In this document: piece by piece, positions 55,348 to 64,000 of the stretch
Layout: every line of letters starts with the position of its first letter
How positions within the stretch are numbered: the first letter of the stretch is position 1
Assembly: GCF_000515255.1 (NCBI RefSeq)
Contig: NZ_KI911559.1
Coordinates: 2,243,660 to 2,307,659 of the forward strand
DNA length: 64,000 nucleotides
Source: Rhodovibrio salinarum DSM 9154
GTDB lineage: Bacteria; Pseudomonadota; Alphaproteobacteria; Kiloniellales; Rhodovibrionaceae
Direction: 5' to 3'
Program-made: the position numbers and the translations under genes
The notes under the pieces: generated by a model
Told to the model about the DNA's origin: nothing
Seen by the model: only the letters and a program-made list of their open reading frames with translations
Database searches by the model: none

Positions 55348-56316
55348 TTAGCGGCTGCGCAGGATAACCAGCCCCGGCAGTCGATAGGCCCGGACCGGCA
55401 GCAACTGCTCAAGCCGCCGGACGGCGCGATCCGGATGGGTCAGGTCGATCAAGCCGGTCACACGCAGCTCCGCAAGGGCCGGGTCGAGGACCCAGATTCG
55501 CTCTGAGATATGTCGCCTGAGGTCTGAAATCACGGCGGATAGGGGCTTGGAGCGGAACACCAGCAAGCGTTCACGCCACGCAGCAACGTTTGCCAGGTCT
55601 GCTTGGGTCACCCGCATTGACTTGCCGGACGTGTAGACCAGCTTTTCGCCGCGATGCACGGTCCGGGCTGTCGTTCCCGGATGGTCCTGCAGGACCACGC
55701 GAACCGCGTGTTCCTCGACCACCAAGCTGGTCCGGTCTCCCGCCCGGGTGACCGTGAAGGCCGTACCAAGGGCGGTCATGCGCAACCCGCCTGCATCGAC
55801 GGTGAAGGGGCGATCGGCGTCTGGTGCCACCTGCGTATAGAAGCGTCCGTCGAGCAGCCGCAGGCGTCGTGTGTCGCCGGTGAAAGTGGTATTTACGGCG
55901 GTGGCGCCGTCGAGGACCAGGCGGGAGGTATCCGGCAGCTCAATCTGCCGCAACTCCGACACGTCGGTCGCATAGTCCGCTTGCAGACGCTCCAGCGCGG
56001 GCATCCACAGCAATAGGATGACCGCGACGACGGCGGCTAGCGCGCCGGTCGCGGGAACCCGCCATCCCCTTGATTTGTCGCGCCCGGCTGGCGAAGGGGC
56101 ATGGGCGGCCTGCCCGTAGGCGTCGGGAATGGCATCCCAAAGGGATTCGGCTTCACGCGCCGCAGCCTCGTTGTCCCGGCTGGTGCGTCGCCATGCCTGA
56201 TAGGCGGTCCAGTCAGCGCTCCGGGCATGTCCCGAATTGAGCAGGGTCAACCATTCGAATGCCCGTTCGAGAGCCGCGTCGGACGGGGATGCAGATCGTT
56301 TGCGATCTTCGGACAC
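55348..56316 (-). CDS. fecR: FecR-type anti-sigma regulator
   Basis: A 322-residue protein: cytoplasmic DUF4880 part (AFEWLTLLNSGHARSADWTAYQAWRR), one membrane span (residues 88-108), periplasmic FecR domain (IELPDTSRLVLDGATAVNT, GRFYTQVAPDADRPFTVDAGG) and a C-terminal region that contacts the receptor (VAAWRERLLVFRSKPLSAVI). It relays receptor occupancy to FecI. The gap to fecI is 59 bp. Confidence 0.92.
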   Translation of the reverse strand: MSEDRKRSASPSDAALERAFEWLTLLNSGHARSADWTAYQAWRRTSRDNEAAAREAESLWDAIPDAYGQAAHAPSPAGRDKSRGWRVPATGALAAVVAVILLLWMPALERLQADYATDVSELRQIELPDTSRLVLDGATAVNTTFTGDTRRLRLLDGRFYTQVAPDADRPFTVDAGGLRMTALGTAFTVTRAGDRTSLVVEEHAVRVVLQDHPGTTARTVHRGEKLVYTSGKSMRVTQADLANVAAWRERLLVFRSKPLSAVISDLRRHISERIWVLDPALAELRVTGLIDLTHPDRAVRRLEQLLPVRAYRLPGLVILRSR

Positions 56317-56375
56317 GTGGTGCTCGTCGAAAGTCCATTTGGTGGCGGTGCGCCGCCGCCCTCTACGAACGTGTC

Positions 56376-56888
56376 CTAGCTGGTCGCGTCAGGCAACTGT
56401 CGTTTCAGTTTTCGCAGGGCGTTCATAATGTACTTCGAGACCATGCTCGGGGAGACGTTCATCTCGGCCGCAATCTGTGCGTGCGTTTTGCCGTGAACGC
56501 GATTCATGATCAGCGCGTCGCGTTCGCGTGCGGGCAGGGCCGCTAGCGCCGAACGCAGGATGACGACATGCTGCCGGTCCGCCGTCTGCTGCTCCTGTAG
56601 CGGGGCGTGGTCGCGGGGCTCGAAGGCAAGCTCGTCCATCGGCGGTGTGCGACCACGTCGTCCGCGTCGGCGCACGCCGTCGATCACCAGATTGACGATG
56701 GTACGCCGCAGAAACGACTGCGGCTGTTCGACAGCCGGCCGATCGGCATGCTGCTCGACCGTGGCGGCGTATTTTGCGAAGGCCTCCTGCACGAGATCGG
56801 CCGCCATGTCGGCATCGCCGGTGCGGCGGTAGGCGAACTGTCGCAGAGTGTTTGCATGGTCGCTGTACAGTGCGTCGAGGTCGGTCAT
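56376..56888 (-). CDS. fecI: FecI-type ECF sigma factor
   Basis: I use the ATG at 56886-56888 (MTDLDALYSDHANTLRQF); 170 residues. Sigma region 2 is visible in DADMAADLVQEAFAKYAATV and SFLRRTIVNLVIDGVRRR, region 4 in LPARERDALIMNRVHGKTHAQIAAEMNVS (split motif). It should transcribe the receptor and perhaps biosynthesis genes. Three GCAATT repeats resembling an iron-regulator site lie just upstream. Confidence 0.93.
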   Translation of the reverse strand: MTDLDALYSDHANTLRQFAYRRTGDADMAADLVQEAFAKYAATVEQHADRPAVEQPQSFLRRTIVNLVIDGVRRRGRRGRTPPMDELAFEPRDHAPLQEQQTADRQHVVILRSALAALPARERDALIMNRVHGKTHAQIAAEMNVSPSMVSKYIMNALRKLKRQLPDATS

Positions 56889-56933
56889 CGGGGATCGTAT
56901 CTGTGGCCGTCCAAGAGGTTTCCGGAAGCTACC

Positions 56934-56971
56934 GCAATTGCACTTCATTCGCAATTAGCGCATACGCAATT
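56934..56971 (-). promoter_or_regulatory. Possible Fur-type iron box upstream of fecI
   Basis: GCAATT occurs at 56934, 56951 and 56966. On the minus strand TTGCGAATGAAGTGCAATTG resembles alphaproteobacterial Fur sites. It lies 46 to 83 bp upstream of the fecI ATG, in a short AT-rich patch between divergent genes. Confidence 0.5.
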
Positions 56972-57064
56972 CCCCTCAAGTGCGTGGCCCACTGTCGTAT
57001 CGCGGCTGCCCAACGTCCTTGTCTACGGCAGGCGACTCTGTAGCCGGGCGAAGGAGCTGGCCTT

Positions 57065-57844
57065 ATGAGTGTGGCGCGAGTTTCGCGTACGGAATGGGAC
57101 TTCGATGCGCTGCTTACCGCGCATCTCGCGTGTATCCGGGGCGTTTACTGCGACGGTATCGACGAGCTGTCCGGCGGCGGACGCTATCTGTGGTCACGAT
57201 ATATCCCGGATCCGGTATTCAATTATGCGGTCGACACCGATCCGACGGTGCCAGGCGAACTGCGCCATATCGCCACGCGGCGCCAGCGGCCCGCGGCCGT
57301 GATGGCACGTCAGGCGCCGCCGCCCGGCAATGACTACGCCCTGGAGGTGGAGGCGGCCTGGATGGTGCGGGACCTGCACGCGAACGGACCTCCGTCTCCC
57401 ATCGATAGCGAGGTCCGTATCAGCGCGGGGGACCCGCCTCCGGAAGCGTTCTTGGACGGGTTTTCCCAAACCGAATCAGAAGTCGCCGTGAACAGGCACA
57501 TCGAACGTCACTACGTTCATGCCTTGCGTTGCGGGATCGCCGAACGCGCCGATGCGTCCTGGCATTTCATGGTGCTGCGCGACGGGGCGGCAATCGCCTT
57601 CGGTTCGCTCTACAGGACAGGCGAACTGGCAGGACTCTACAACGTTGCCACGCGCGTCGACGCGCGCAGACAGGGGCTCGCTTCAACCATCACGAGGGCG
57701 GCCTTGCGCGTGGCGCACGAGGCTGGCGCGTCGGCCGCCTTCCTACAGTGCGGCGCAGGGTCCGCTGCAGAGGCCCTTTATCGTAGCCATGGTTTTCAAA
57801 CGGTCTGCCGGCCCTGGTTGCTGGAACTGCCTGCAAGCTCCTGA
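57065..57844 (+). CDS. GNAT-family acetyltransferase
   Basis: A 259-residue protein with GAAGGAG before the ATG. The C-terminal half has the GNAT core: WHFMVLRDGAAIAFGSLY, LYNVATRVDARRQGLASTIT (acetyl-CoA loop) and ASAAFLQCGAGSAAEALYRSHGF. Divergent from fecI, it converges on the phosphopantetheinyl transferase with a 49-bp 3' overlap. It may acetylate an ornithine-derived precursor or protect against the siderophore; this is inference. Confidence 0.82.
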   Translation: MSVARVSRTEWDFDALLTAHLACIRGVYCDGIDELSGGGRYLWSRYIPDPVFNYAVDTDPTVPGELRHIATRRQRPAAVMARQAPPPGNDYALEVEAAWMVRDLHANGPPSPIDSEVRISAGDPPPEAFLDGFSQTESEVAVNRHIERHYVHALRCGIAERADASWHFMVLRDGAAIAFGSLYRTGELAGLYNVATRVDARRQGLASTITRAALRVAHEAGASAAFLQCGAGSAAEALYRSHGFQTVCRPWLLELPASS

Positions 57845-58443
57845 ACCGACGTCGTGTTGTCCGGAGTGCGGGAGAGGAGCCAGACCCGCGGCGGTTCGGT
57901 CTGTGACCAGCACCACGCTCCGGAGGTGTCGTCGGACAGTTCCACAACGCGGCAGGTCAGGGCGAGTCCGGCTTCCACGCCGCCGGCGAGCCCTGCGCCG
58001 GTTGCCTTGCCCAGCGATTCGCAATGACACCAGCGGTTCCGCAGATTAGGGGCAGTGGCCGTCGGATCGGGGAAGAGCTCCGGTAAGTTGGCGGCCAGGA
58101 CCTGCCACTGGATATCCACGCGGTCGCTCTGTACGTCGACACCGATGGTCCCCTCCGGGACGGCACCGACCGCCAGCCATATCTCGACATGCGACAGCGA
58201 TAGGTCGCAGGGGATATCCCCCTGCAGCAGCGGTCGCCCGAATGTACCGTGTCCGAACGCCAAATGCCGATGGTCGACCCCCAGCCACTGGCCTAGAGCG
58301 CGGGCTTTGAATGCGTGCGCAAGCAGGTGGGAATCCCATGTCCCCGCAAGCTCCGGCCAATAAAGCTGGAGATCGGCCGTTCGGGCAAAGGCGACGAACC
58401 CCTGCGGGCTGCCCGCAAGCGCCTGTTGCAGCGCCGCGCTCAC
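57796..58443 (-). CDS. 4'-phosphopantetheinyl transferase (Sfp type)
   Basis: I place the start at the GTG at 58441-58443, overlapping the NRPS stop in GTGA; 215 residues. Signatures are FGRPLLQ, DLSLSHVEIWLAVGA, IGVDVQS and WCHCESLGKATGAGL, the last being the WxxKEAxxK-type helix with a serine and glycine replacing the usual alanine region. It loads the phosphopantetheine arm on the carrier domain of the adjacent NRPS. Confidence 0.85.
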   Translation of the reverse strand: MSAALQQALAGSPQGFVAFARTADLQLYWPELAGTWDSHLLAHAFKARALGQWLGVDHRHLAFGHGTFGRPLLQGDIPCDLSLSHVEIWLAVGAVPEGTIGVDVQSDRVDIQWQVLAANLPELFPDPTATAPNLRNRWCHCESLGKATGAGLAGGVEAGLALTCRVVELSDDTSGAWCWSQTEPPRVWLLSRTPDNTTSVQELAGSSSNQGRQTV

Positions 58444-61400
58444 GTGACCGGCGTCTCTGTCAGTTGGCGCATCGCGGCATCGAACTGTCGGTGGAAGGCG
58501 GGGGCGCCGATGATTCGCAGATGCGTGGTGTTGCGCACGATCTCGACGCTGCGGACGTCGTTGGAGACTTCGTGCCAATCGATCACGTTCATGCCGCGGT
58601 TCAAGGTGTCGTCGGCGATCCAGGCGCGGATTGGACAATCGAACGGGCGCATGACATAGCGTCGGAAGATCAGGGCGTTCTCGATCAGCACGCGGAAGGT
58701 ATGCTCGCGTGTGCCGACCCCCGGACCGTCCGTCGGCAGGTCTTCCTCGGACTTGTGCACGAAGGCGAGGAACTGTCTGTAGGTATGGCTGTCCATACCG
58801 TCGAGGAGCTGTTCCCACTCCGTGCGCATGCCACTGGCCGGGAGCCACTTGCGCACGCGCCGGTCGAGGGCGTCCAGCCGGTCTTCCGGCAGCAGGACCG
58901 GTGCATCCGGCGCGAAATCGGCATCCAGAGCGCCGACGTCGACCATGCCGACGAAGGCGATGTCGATCTCGTCGATCAGGGACCGGGCGGCCTCGAAGGC
59001 CAGAATGCCGCCCCATGACCAGCCGAGGAGCACGCATGGCCCGCCCGTGTGGTCGCGCCGGACGATGTTGGCGTAGCGTTCGGCGATCTCCTCCACCGTG
59101 GCGTCCGGCTTCTCCGGCTGCGTCAGCGAATAACAGATAAAGCCCGTGGCGGGCTGGTCCGGGCCCAGGTGCTCGACAAGCCGGACGTATTCGCGGGTGC
59201 TGACCAGAAGACCGGGAAAGCAATAGAGGTGCGGACGCGTGCCCTGGTGGCTTAGACGCACGACCTCGCTTTCCCGTGCGCCGCCGTCCTTGAGGATGTC
59301 GGCAAAGCTGCGCAGGACGGGATTGTTGAAGACGTCGGCGATCCCGATGTCCAGACTCGGGCGGTCCTGGCGCAACTGCGCAAGGACCGCAAGCGCCGTG
59401 AGGGAATCGCCTCCCAGTTCGAAGAAGTCATCGTCGATGCCGACGGCATCGAGATTCAGGACCGAACGCCAAGTGGCCGCGATGGCCTCTTCCGCCCAGT
59501 CGCGCGGCGGCATCTTTTGCGCCACGGCTTCCTCCGCTGGAGCGGGAAGCGCATTCCGGTCCGTCTTGCCGGTTGAGGTCACCGGGATGCGGTCGAGAAC
59601 AATCAGGCGGGACGGGACCATGTAGTCGGGTAGCTCCCCGGCGAGGAATCCCCGAACCGCGCGGTGGTCGATCTGTGCGCCCGAGGCCGGAACAGCGTAC
59701 CCGACCAGCCAGTCCCCGCCTGGACCCGGCTTTATCGCGACCGCCGCTTCGAGAACGTCCGGATGACGGCGCAGGCAGGCTTCTATTTCACCGAGTTCCA
59801 CGCGGTAGCCACGGAGTTGCACCTGATTGTCGACGCGTCCCAGGAACTCGACCGAGCCGTCGCTCAGCCAGCGCGCCCGGTCGCCGGTGCGGTACATCCG
59901 TGCGCCCGGCCGCCCGAACGGGTTGCTGCGGAAGCGGCGCTGCGTTTCCTCCGGCCGTCCATGATAGCCACGGGCCAGTCCGGAGCCCGCGATGTAGAGT
60001 TCGCCGGGGACGCCGACCGGGACCGGCCTCAGCGCGTCGTCGAGCACGAACGCGCGGCGGTCGCCGACCGCGCGGCCGATCGGTGCGTAAGGCTGCGGGC
60101 AGTCCGTGCCGCGATAGGCCTTCCAGACCATCGGCGAGATGACCGTCTCGGTCGGCCCGTAACCGTTGATCAGAAGGCGCGCGCCCAGGCTTTTTTGTAC
60201 CCGGGAAAGCGTCTCGCGGGGCATCGCCTCGCCGCCGAAGGAGATCATGTCGAGCTGCGGGCGCGGTCCTTCGCTCCGCTCCGCCCAGTCCGCCAGATGG
60301 GCGAGGTAGGCGGGCGGGAAGCCGGCATTGGTGATCGCATGGCGGACCAGCGCGTCGTACGTCTGGTCAACGCTCCATAGCTCGGCATCGCGCAGCACCA
60401 CGCAGGCCCCGATCACCAGCGGCGTCATCCAACGCTCGTGCGCCCCGTCGAAGGCCATCGACAGGAAATGCAGCTCCCGGGAGTCCGCGGTCATTTCGTA
60501 AACGTCGGCGGTCGCGCGGCAATGCATGGCGAGCGGACCGTGGTCCACCGCCACGCCCTTGGGCGTCCCCGTCGATCCCGAGGTGTAGATGATATACGCG
60601 AGCTGGTCTTTGGACGGTGGCGTCAGGGGCCTGGCGGTTTCTTCCGCGTACATCTCCAGCGTCTCGATGGCGACCGCGGGGACGTTCGACGATGGGGGCA
60701 AGGCATCGATGGACTCCGCGTCGGTAACCACGAGCGCAGCCGCGCTGTCCTCCAGCATATACGCCAGCCGATCGCGCGGCTGCTCGCGGTCCATCGGCAC
60801 GAAACCACCGCCGGCTCTGAGAATACCCAGAAGAACCGCGATCTGGATTGGACTGCGGTGCATCAGAACGCCGACGGCGCACTCGGGGCCAATATGCTGG
60901 CCACGCAGCGCGCTGGCGATCCTGTCGGCGCGTGCATCCAACTCGCGGTATGTCCAGCTGGCTTGACCCTGAACGATGGCGGTCCGGTCCGGGGCGTGCC
61001 GGGCCCAGGCGGCGATCATCTCCGGCACGGTGTCGTGGCCGCCCGGCCGCCGTCTTGGCCAGGGGGCCGATAGCCATGCGAGCGCACGGCGATCAAGCAG
61101 CCGCACCTCTGCGATGGTTCGTTCGGGTGCCTGCGCGACCTCGGCGAGCAGCGTGGCGAAATGACGCCGCATCCACGCGATGGCCGAGGTGTCGTGCGCA
61201 TCCGGTCGATGGCGAATGCGCCCGCGCAGGCAGCCGTCGGGACGCACCCGTGTTTCCAGACACAGACCGAACTGTGGCGGAGCGGTCGTGGGGGGCACAT
61301 CGATCTCGACCCCGGGATGTGCGGACCGGAAATCCCGTTCGGACAGATGGTGGAACGCGATGTCGAAGTCGGCTCCGTTGTCGCGCGCCAGGATCGGAAA

Positions 61401-62477
61401 GACCGCTTCCAGCAGACGTTCGAACGGCAGGTCCGCGTAACGGGCCGCCTCCTGGCGCTGTGCAGCGACCGTGCGGATGAGGTGCTCGAAGGAACTGTCA
61501 GGCGCGATATCGAGGTGGCGAACCTGGTCTGTGGTGTAGGGGCCGACGTTCCCGGCTCCGAGCGAAGCCGGTCGGGCGTCTGCGGGGGTGACGATGTACT
61601 GCGCGGTCTGGCCGCTATAGCGCATCAATAGCACCGCGAAGGCGGCCAGAACCGCATCCGCGAGTTCGGCATCGCACCGCTGAGCGATCTGGGCCAGCCG
61701 CGCGGTGTCCGCGTGATCGAGCAGCAGATCGTTGGCGAGGTCGCGCGGGGGCTTCTCGGCACCGGTAACGCCACGGGTCGGCAGTTCGACACGCTGCGGC
61801 GCCTCGCCAAGACGCTGTTGCCAGTAGTGGGCGGCGTCCGCAGCTTCGTCTTGCAAGACGAGCCAGCGGTTGTGCCGGGCGGCGTAGGAGCCGAAGCCCG
61901 GGGCCTCGTTGGGCGCGCCCAGCTTGCCTTGGCGCGCCGCTTCGTAGGCCTGAAGCAGGTCCGTTAAGACGATGCGGGCGCTGGTATCGTCTGCGATCAG
62001 ACGGTGGAGACCGAGGATGAGCTGTGCCCCTTGGTCAGCAGGCACGAGGCCGACACGCCATAGAAGGCCGGTCGCCGGACCCGGCGGCACGGCGAACAGG
62101 GCGTCGGCGCTGTCAATTTCCACGAGACCGTCGTTGGCGGAGGCGTTCCAAAGATCGCTGGCCATTTCCGGCGGCATAACCACTTGTTCCAGCCGTCCGC
62201 CGGCCGCGTTTTCGAAACGCGTGCGAAGTGCGGGGTGGCGCGCCAGGGACCAATGACAGGCGCGGGTCAGGGCGGTGCAGTCGAGCGGTTCCGACAGGGT
62301 GATTTGCCGCAGGACATAGGCGGAGCCGGTTTCCGCACCGTGGCGGAGCGCGGCCCAATGGGCGCGCTGCTCGTGGGTGGCGGGAAAGCGGGTGGTTTCG
62401 GGGGCCTCACCGTCGGCTGCGGGAAGACCGGCCTGCTCGGCGGCGGGGATATGGGCGTAGGAAGCGTTTCGGGTCAC
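58440..62477 (-). CDS. Single-module nonribosomal peptide synthetase (C-A-T-TE)
   Basis: A 1345-residue enzyme starting at GTG with GGAGG upstream. Domains: condensation (about 30-460), adenylation (about 480-1000; YTSGSTGTPKG, NGYGPTETVIS, YRTGDRARW, LRGYRVELGEIEA, VTSTGKTDRNALP), thiolation (DDFFELGGDSLTAL near 1021) and thioesterase (LLGWSWGGILAFEA near 1154, final histidine in NTTHLRIIG). The condensation active site reads HRLIADD instead of HHxxxDG, so the catalytic second histidine is arginine. A single module with a thioesterase, beside an ornithine hydroxylase and acyltransferase, suggests iterative oligomerisation of a hydroxyornithine unit, as proposed for vicibactin-type trihydroxamates. 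Confidence 0.92.
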   Translation of the reverse strand: MTRNASYAHIPAAEQAGLPAADGEAPETTRFPATHEQRAHWAALRHGAETGSAYVLRQITLSEPLDCTALTRACHWSLARHPALRTRFENAAGGRLEQVVMPPEMASDLWNASANDGLVEIDSADALFAVPPGPATGLLWRVGLVPADQGAQLILGLHRLIADDTSARIVLTDLLQAYEAARQGKLGAPNEAPGFGSYAARHNRWLVLQDEAADAAHYWQQRLGEAPQRVELPTRGVTGAEKPPRDLANDLLLDHADTARLAQIAQRCDAELADAVLAAFAVLLMRYSGQTAQYIVTPADARPASLGAGNVGPYTTDQVRHLDIAPDSSFEHLIRTVAAQRQEAARYADLPFERLLEAVFPILARDNGADFDIAFHHLSERDFRSAHPGVEIDVPPTTAPPQFGLCLETRVRPDGCLRGRIRHRPDAHDTSAIAWMRRHFATLLAEVAQAPERTIAEVRLLDRRALAWLSAPWPRRRPGGHDTVPEMIAAWARHAPDRTAIVQGQASWTYRELDARADRIASALRGQHIGPECAVGVLMHRSPIQIAVLLGILRAGGGFVPMDREQPRDRLAYMLEDSAAALVVTDAESIDALPPSSNVPAVAIETLEMYAEETARPLTPPSKDQLAYIIYTSGSTGTPKGVAVDHGPLAMHCRATADVYEMTADSRELHFLSMAFDGAHERWMTPLVIGACVVLRDAELWSVDQTYDALVRHAITNAGFPPAYLAHLADWAERSEGPRPQLDMISFGGEAMPRETLSRVQKSLGARLLINGYGPTETVISPMVWKAYRGTDCPQPYAPIGRAVGDRRAFVLDDALRPVPVGVPGELYIAGSGLARGYHGRPEETQRRFRSNPFGRPGARMYRTGDRARWLSDGSVEFLGRVDNQVQLRGYRVELGEIEACLRRHPDVLEAAVAIKPGPGGDWLVGYAVPASGAQIDHRAVRGFLAGELPDYMVPSRLIVLDRIPVTSTGKTDRNALPAPAEEAVAQKMPPRDWAEEAIAATWRSVLNLDAVGIDDDFFELGGDSLTALAVLAQLRQDRPSLDIGIADVFNNPVLRSFADILKDGGARESEVVRLSHQGTRPHLYCFPGLLVSTREYVRLVEHLGPDQPATGFICYSLTQPEKPDATVEEIAERYANIVRRDHTGGPCVLLGWSWGGILAFEAARSLIDEIDIAFVGMVDVGALDADFAPDAPVLLPEDRLDALDRRVRKWLPASGMRTEWEQLLDGMDSHTYRQFLAFVHKSEEDLPTDGPGVGTREHTFRVLIENALIFRRYVMRPFDCPIRAWIADDTLNRGMNVIDWHEVSNDVRSVEIVRNTTHLRIIGAPAFHRQFDAAMRQLTETPVT

Positions 62478-62649
62478 GCGTTACGGCCTCCGGAGGTGAG
62501 CGTCTCGAACAGGGCTCTCACCGGTTCATGACGACGCCGATAGGGGAGTTGTCAGCGCGCTCGATGATTTTTTTGCACCGCCGGTAAATGAGGCCCGGCC
62601 ACGGTCGTCTTTGTTCTGTGCAGGCTGTAGCAAGGCAAGGAGACCCGCC

Positions 62650-63762
62650 GTGTCCGACCGAGAGCTGCTCCACCGCACATTTCTTCTCCGACGTCCCTGG
62701 GAGGTCCGGCCAACGGGGCCGGATACGCTCGAAGCGAGGGGCGAAACTGGCGACCGCGTGAGCTTTCGTCGTCTGCCTGAGGGGGCGCTCGCGCTTCAGG
62801 ACGGGCAGGATCTTCCGGATTGTCCTGAGCGTCTGGCCGAGGCCACTGCTGCCGCGCTGGAAGCGCTGATGACCCGGGATGCACGTGCCCAAAGCATCCC
62901 GCTCGATTTTGGGCGGTTCGACGCTGCGCAAACCCGGTTGTTCGAGAAGGGCGTGGCGATGCCGGACACTGACGGCGGCGCCGTGGCGCACGCCGACATG
63001 CTGCTGCAGCGACCGGAGGCGTGGTCGCCGTGGCGTCGCGATGCCGGCGCCTATCCCTTTTCGCCGGTGATGACGAATGGACGCCGCCATCCGCAGCGGC
63101 CGCCGAAACCGACCGGGCGCGTCTATGCACGCTACATCCCGTGGCTGGGCCAGACACTCTCGTTCGACGTCGCCGATCCGCAGCAGCATCTGGACCGCTT
63201 CCACCGTTGGATGAACGATCCGCGGGTCGATGCCTTTTTCGAAGAAGCCGGCAGCCTGGACTATCACCGGGACTATCTGCGGGCGTTGACGGCGAACCCT
63301 GGCATGTTGCCGCTGATCGGATGTTTCGACGACGCGCCGTTCGCGTACTTCGAGGTTTACTGGGCGCAGGAGAGCCGGCTGGGCCCGTACTACGACGCGG
63401 ACGACTACGATCGCGGTTGGCACGTGCTGGTCGGCGAGGACGCGTTCCGCGGCAAGGCCTATATCGCGGCGTGGCTACCGTCGCTGGTGCACTTCATGCT
63501 GCTGGACGATCCACGGACCCAACGGATCGTTGGCGAGCCGGCGGCCAACCATCATCAGCAACTGCGCAACCTGCAGCGCTCCGGCTTCGCGCATGTGAAG
63601 AGCTTCGACTTCCCGCACAAACGGGCGGCGCTCGTCGCTCTGACCCGGGAGCGCTTTTTCGGCGACCAGCTCTGGCAGCCGGCCGATCCGCAAATCGCTG
63701 CCGACCCCTGGTTTGATACGGCCTCCGTCGAGGAACCTCGTGCCAAGGAGGGGATGGTATGA
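62650..63762 (+). CDS. IucB/VbsA-like siderophore N-acyltransferase
   Basis: I use the GTG at 62650 (VSDRELLHRTFLL) with AAGGAG eight bases upstream; 370 residues. The C-terminal 190 residues form the siderophore acyltransferase GNAT domain: DVADPQQHLDRFHRWMNDPRV, YFEVYWAQESRLGPYYDADDYDRGW and a late RNLQRSGFAHVKSFDFPHKRA. It should acylate N5-hydroxyornithine to a hydroxamate. Its stop overlaps the start of the next gene in ATGA. It is divergent from the NRPS across a 172-bp gap. Confidence 0.9.
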   Translation: MSDRELLHRTFLLRRPWEVRPTGPDTLEARGETGDRVSFRRLPEGALALQDGQDLPDCPERLAEATAAALEALMTRDARAQSIPLDFGRFDAAQTRLFEKGVAMPDTDGGAVAHADMLLQRPEAWSPWRRDAGAYPFSPVMTNGRRHPQRPPKPTGRVYARYIPWLGQTLSFDVADPQQHLDRFHRWMNDPRVDAFFEEAGSLDYHRDYLRALTANPGMLPLIGCFDDAPFAYFEVYWAQESRLGPYYDADDYDRGWHVLVGEDAFRGKAYIAAWLPSLVHFMLLDDPRTQRIVGEPAANHHQQLRNLQRSGFAHVKSFDFPHKRAALVALTRERFFGDQLWQPADPQIAADPWFDTASVEEPRAKEGMV

Positions 63763-64000
63763 ACCGTTCCGCACCGGTCTATGATCTGCTGGGAGTCGGG
63801 TTCGGTCCGTCCAACCTTGCGCTTGCAATCAGTCTTGCGGAGGCGAGCGAACAACAGGGCGCGCAGCTGCCCCACCTCTTCCTGGAACGTCAGCCGGATT
63901 TCGCCTGGCACCCGGACATGCTGATTCCGGGCAGCGACATGCAGATTTCCTGCCTCAAGGACCTCGTCTCGCTGCGCGATCCCACCAGTCGCTACACCTT
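63759..64000 (+). CDS. L-ornithine N5-monooxygenase, N-terminal part
   Basis: The first 80 residues are present before the window ends. They show the FAD loop DLLGVGFGPSNLALAISL and FLERQPDFAWHPDMLIPGSDMQIS, then KDLVSLRDPTSRYT, which are diagnostic for the PvdA/SidA/IucD/VbsO family. Whether the substrate is ornithine or lysine cannot be fixed from this part; NRPS context favours ornithine. Confidence 0.92.
   Translation, partial: MNRSAPVYDLLGVGFGPSNLALAISLAEASEQQGAQLPHLFLERQPDFAWHPDMLIPGSDMQISCLKDLVSLRDPTSRYT

Overview
The window is a GC-rich stretch, most likely from an alphaproteobacterium (a Rhodospirillales-like, photosynthetic or halophilic relative is my guess). The guess rests on an alphaproteobacterial-type cytochrome bc1 set, a FecIR-type siderophore locus and small sulfur-stress genes. 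I see no rRNA, tRNA or CRISPR array. The left quarter is accessory in character (insertion sequences, tandem tyrosine recombinases, a plasmid-type KfrA protein), so the replicon could be a plasmid or chromid, or a chromosome carrying an island.

Layout. 1-7.6 kb: the 3' end of a DUF2220/JetD-like toprim gene faces a tight operon of a 91-residue unknown, an AddB/RecB-family nuclease and an AddA/UvrD-type helicase-nuclease. This looks like DNA repair or anti-phage material. 7.77-9.03 kb: a complete IS3-family element (IS407-like) with a 4-bp GGCC target duplication. 9.4-16.1 kb: two tandem tyrosine recombinases, a small excisionase-like protein, a KfrA-like coiled-coil protein with iteron-like repeats upstream, then two small unknown genes. 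16.7-28 kb: a redox and sulfur-stress block containing a heme-binding DUF3365 protein, a bd-type oxidase (CioAB) whose cydA lost its 5' end at an IS5-family remnant, Dps, a periplasmic rhodanese, a SulP transporter, a DUF442 protein, an MBL-fold hydrolase, a peroxiredoxin, an OxyR-like regulator and an NsrR-like regulator.

28-43.9 kb: respiratory genes. The Rieske gene petA stands alone beside an IS21 istB remnant; petB and petC lie 5 kb away. Upstream of petB is an octaheme tetrathionate-reductase-type cytochrome with its membrane cytochrome b. Two near-identical dihydrolipoyl-dehydrogenase-like flavoproteins, a DsrE-like protein, a DUF2652 protein, a NifX-like protein, a SLAC1/TehA channel, a type-II glutamine amidotransferase and a DUF2892 protein fill the rest. 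44-49.9 kb: a polyamine-type ABC transporter (potABCD) followed by a nitrilase-family amidase, bracketed by two direct copies of a roughly 130-bp repeat. 50.2-52.4 kb: katG. 52.8-64 kb: a hydroxamate siderophore locus with fecI, fecR, a TonB receptor with a signalling domain, a GNAT, a phosphopantetheinyl transferase, a one-module NRPS (C-A-T-TE), an IucB-like acyltransferase and the start of an ornithine N5-monooxygenase.

How they fit together. Many genes between 17 and 41 kb handle reactive sulfur, peroxide, nitric oxide or quinol oxidation. Four minus-strand genes in this set share an AT-rich upstream element centred on ATATTC. petA and petB share a different 17-bp element, and the two flavoprotein genes share a third. 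The siderophore, catalase and Dps genes add iron and peroxide management. Rearrangement by mobile elements is visible at cydA, petA, the outer-membrane gene at 42.7 kb and the pot operon.
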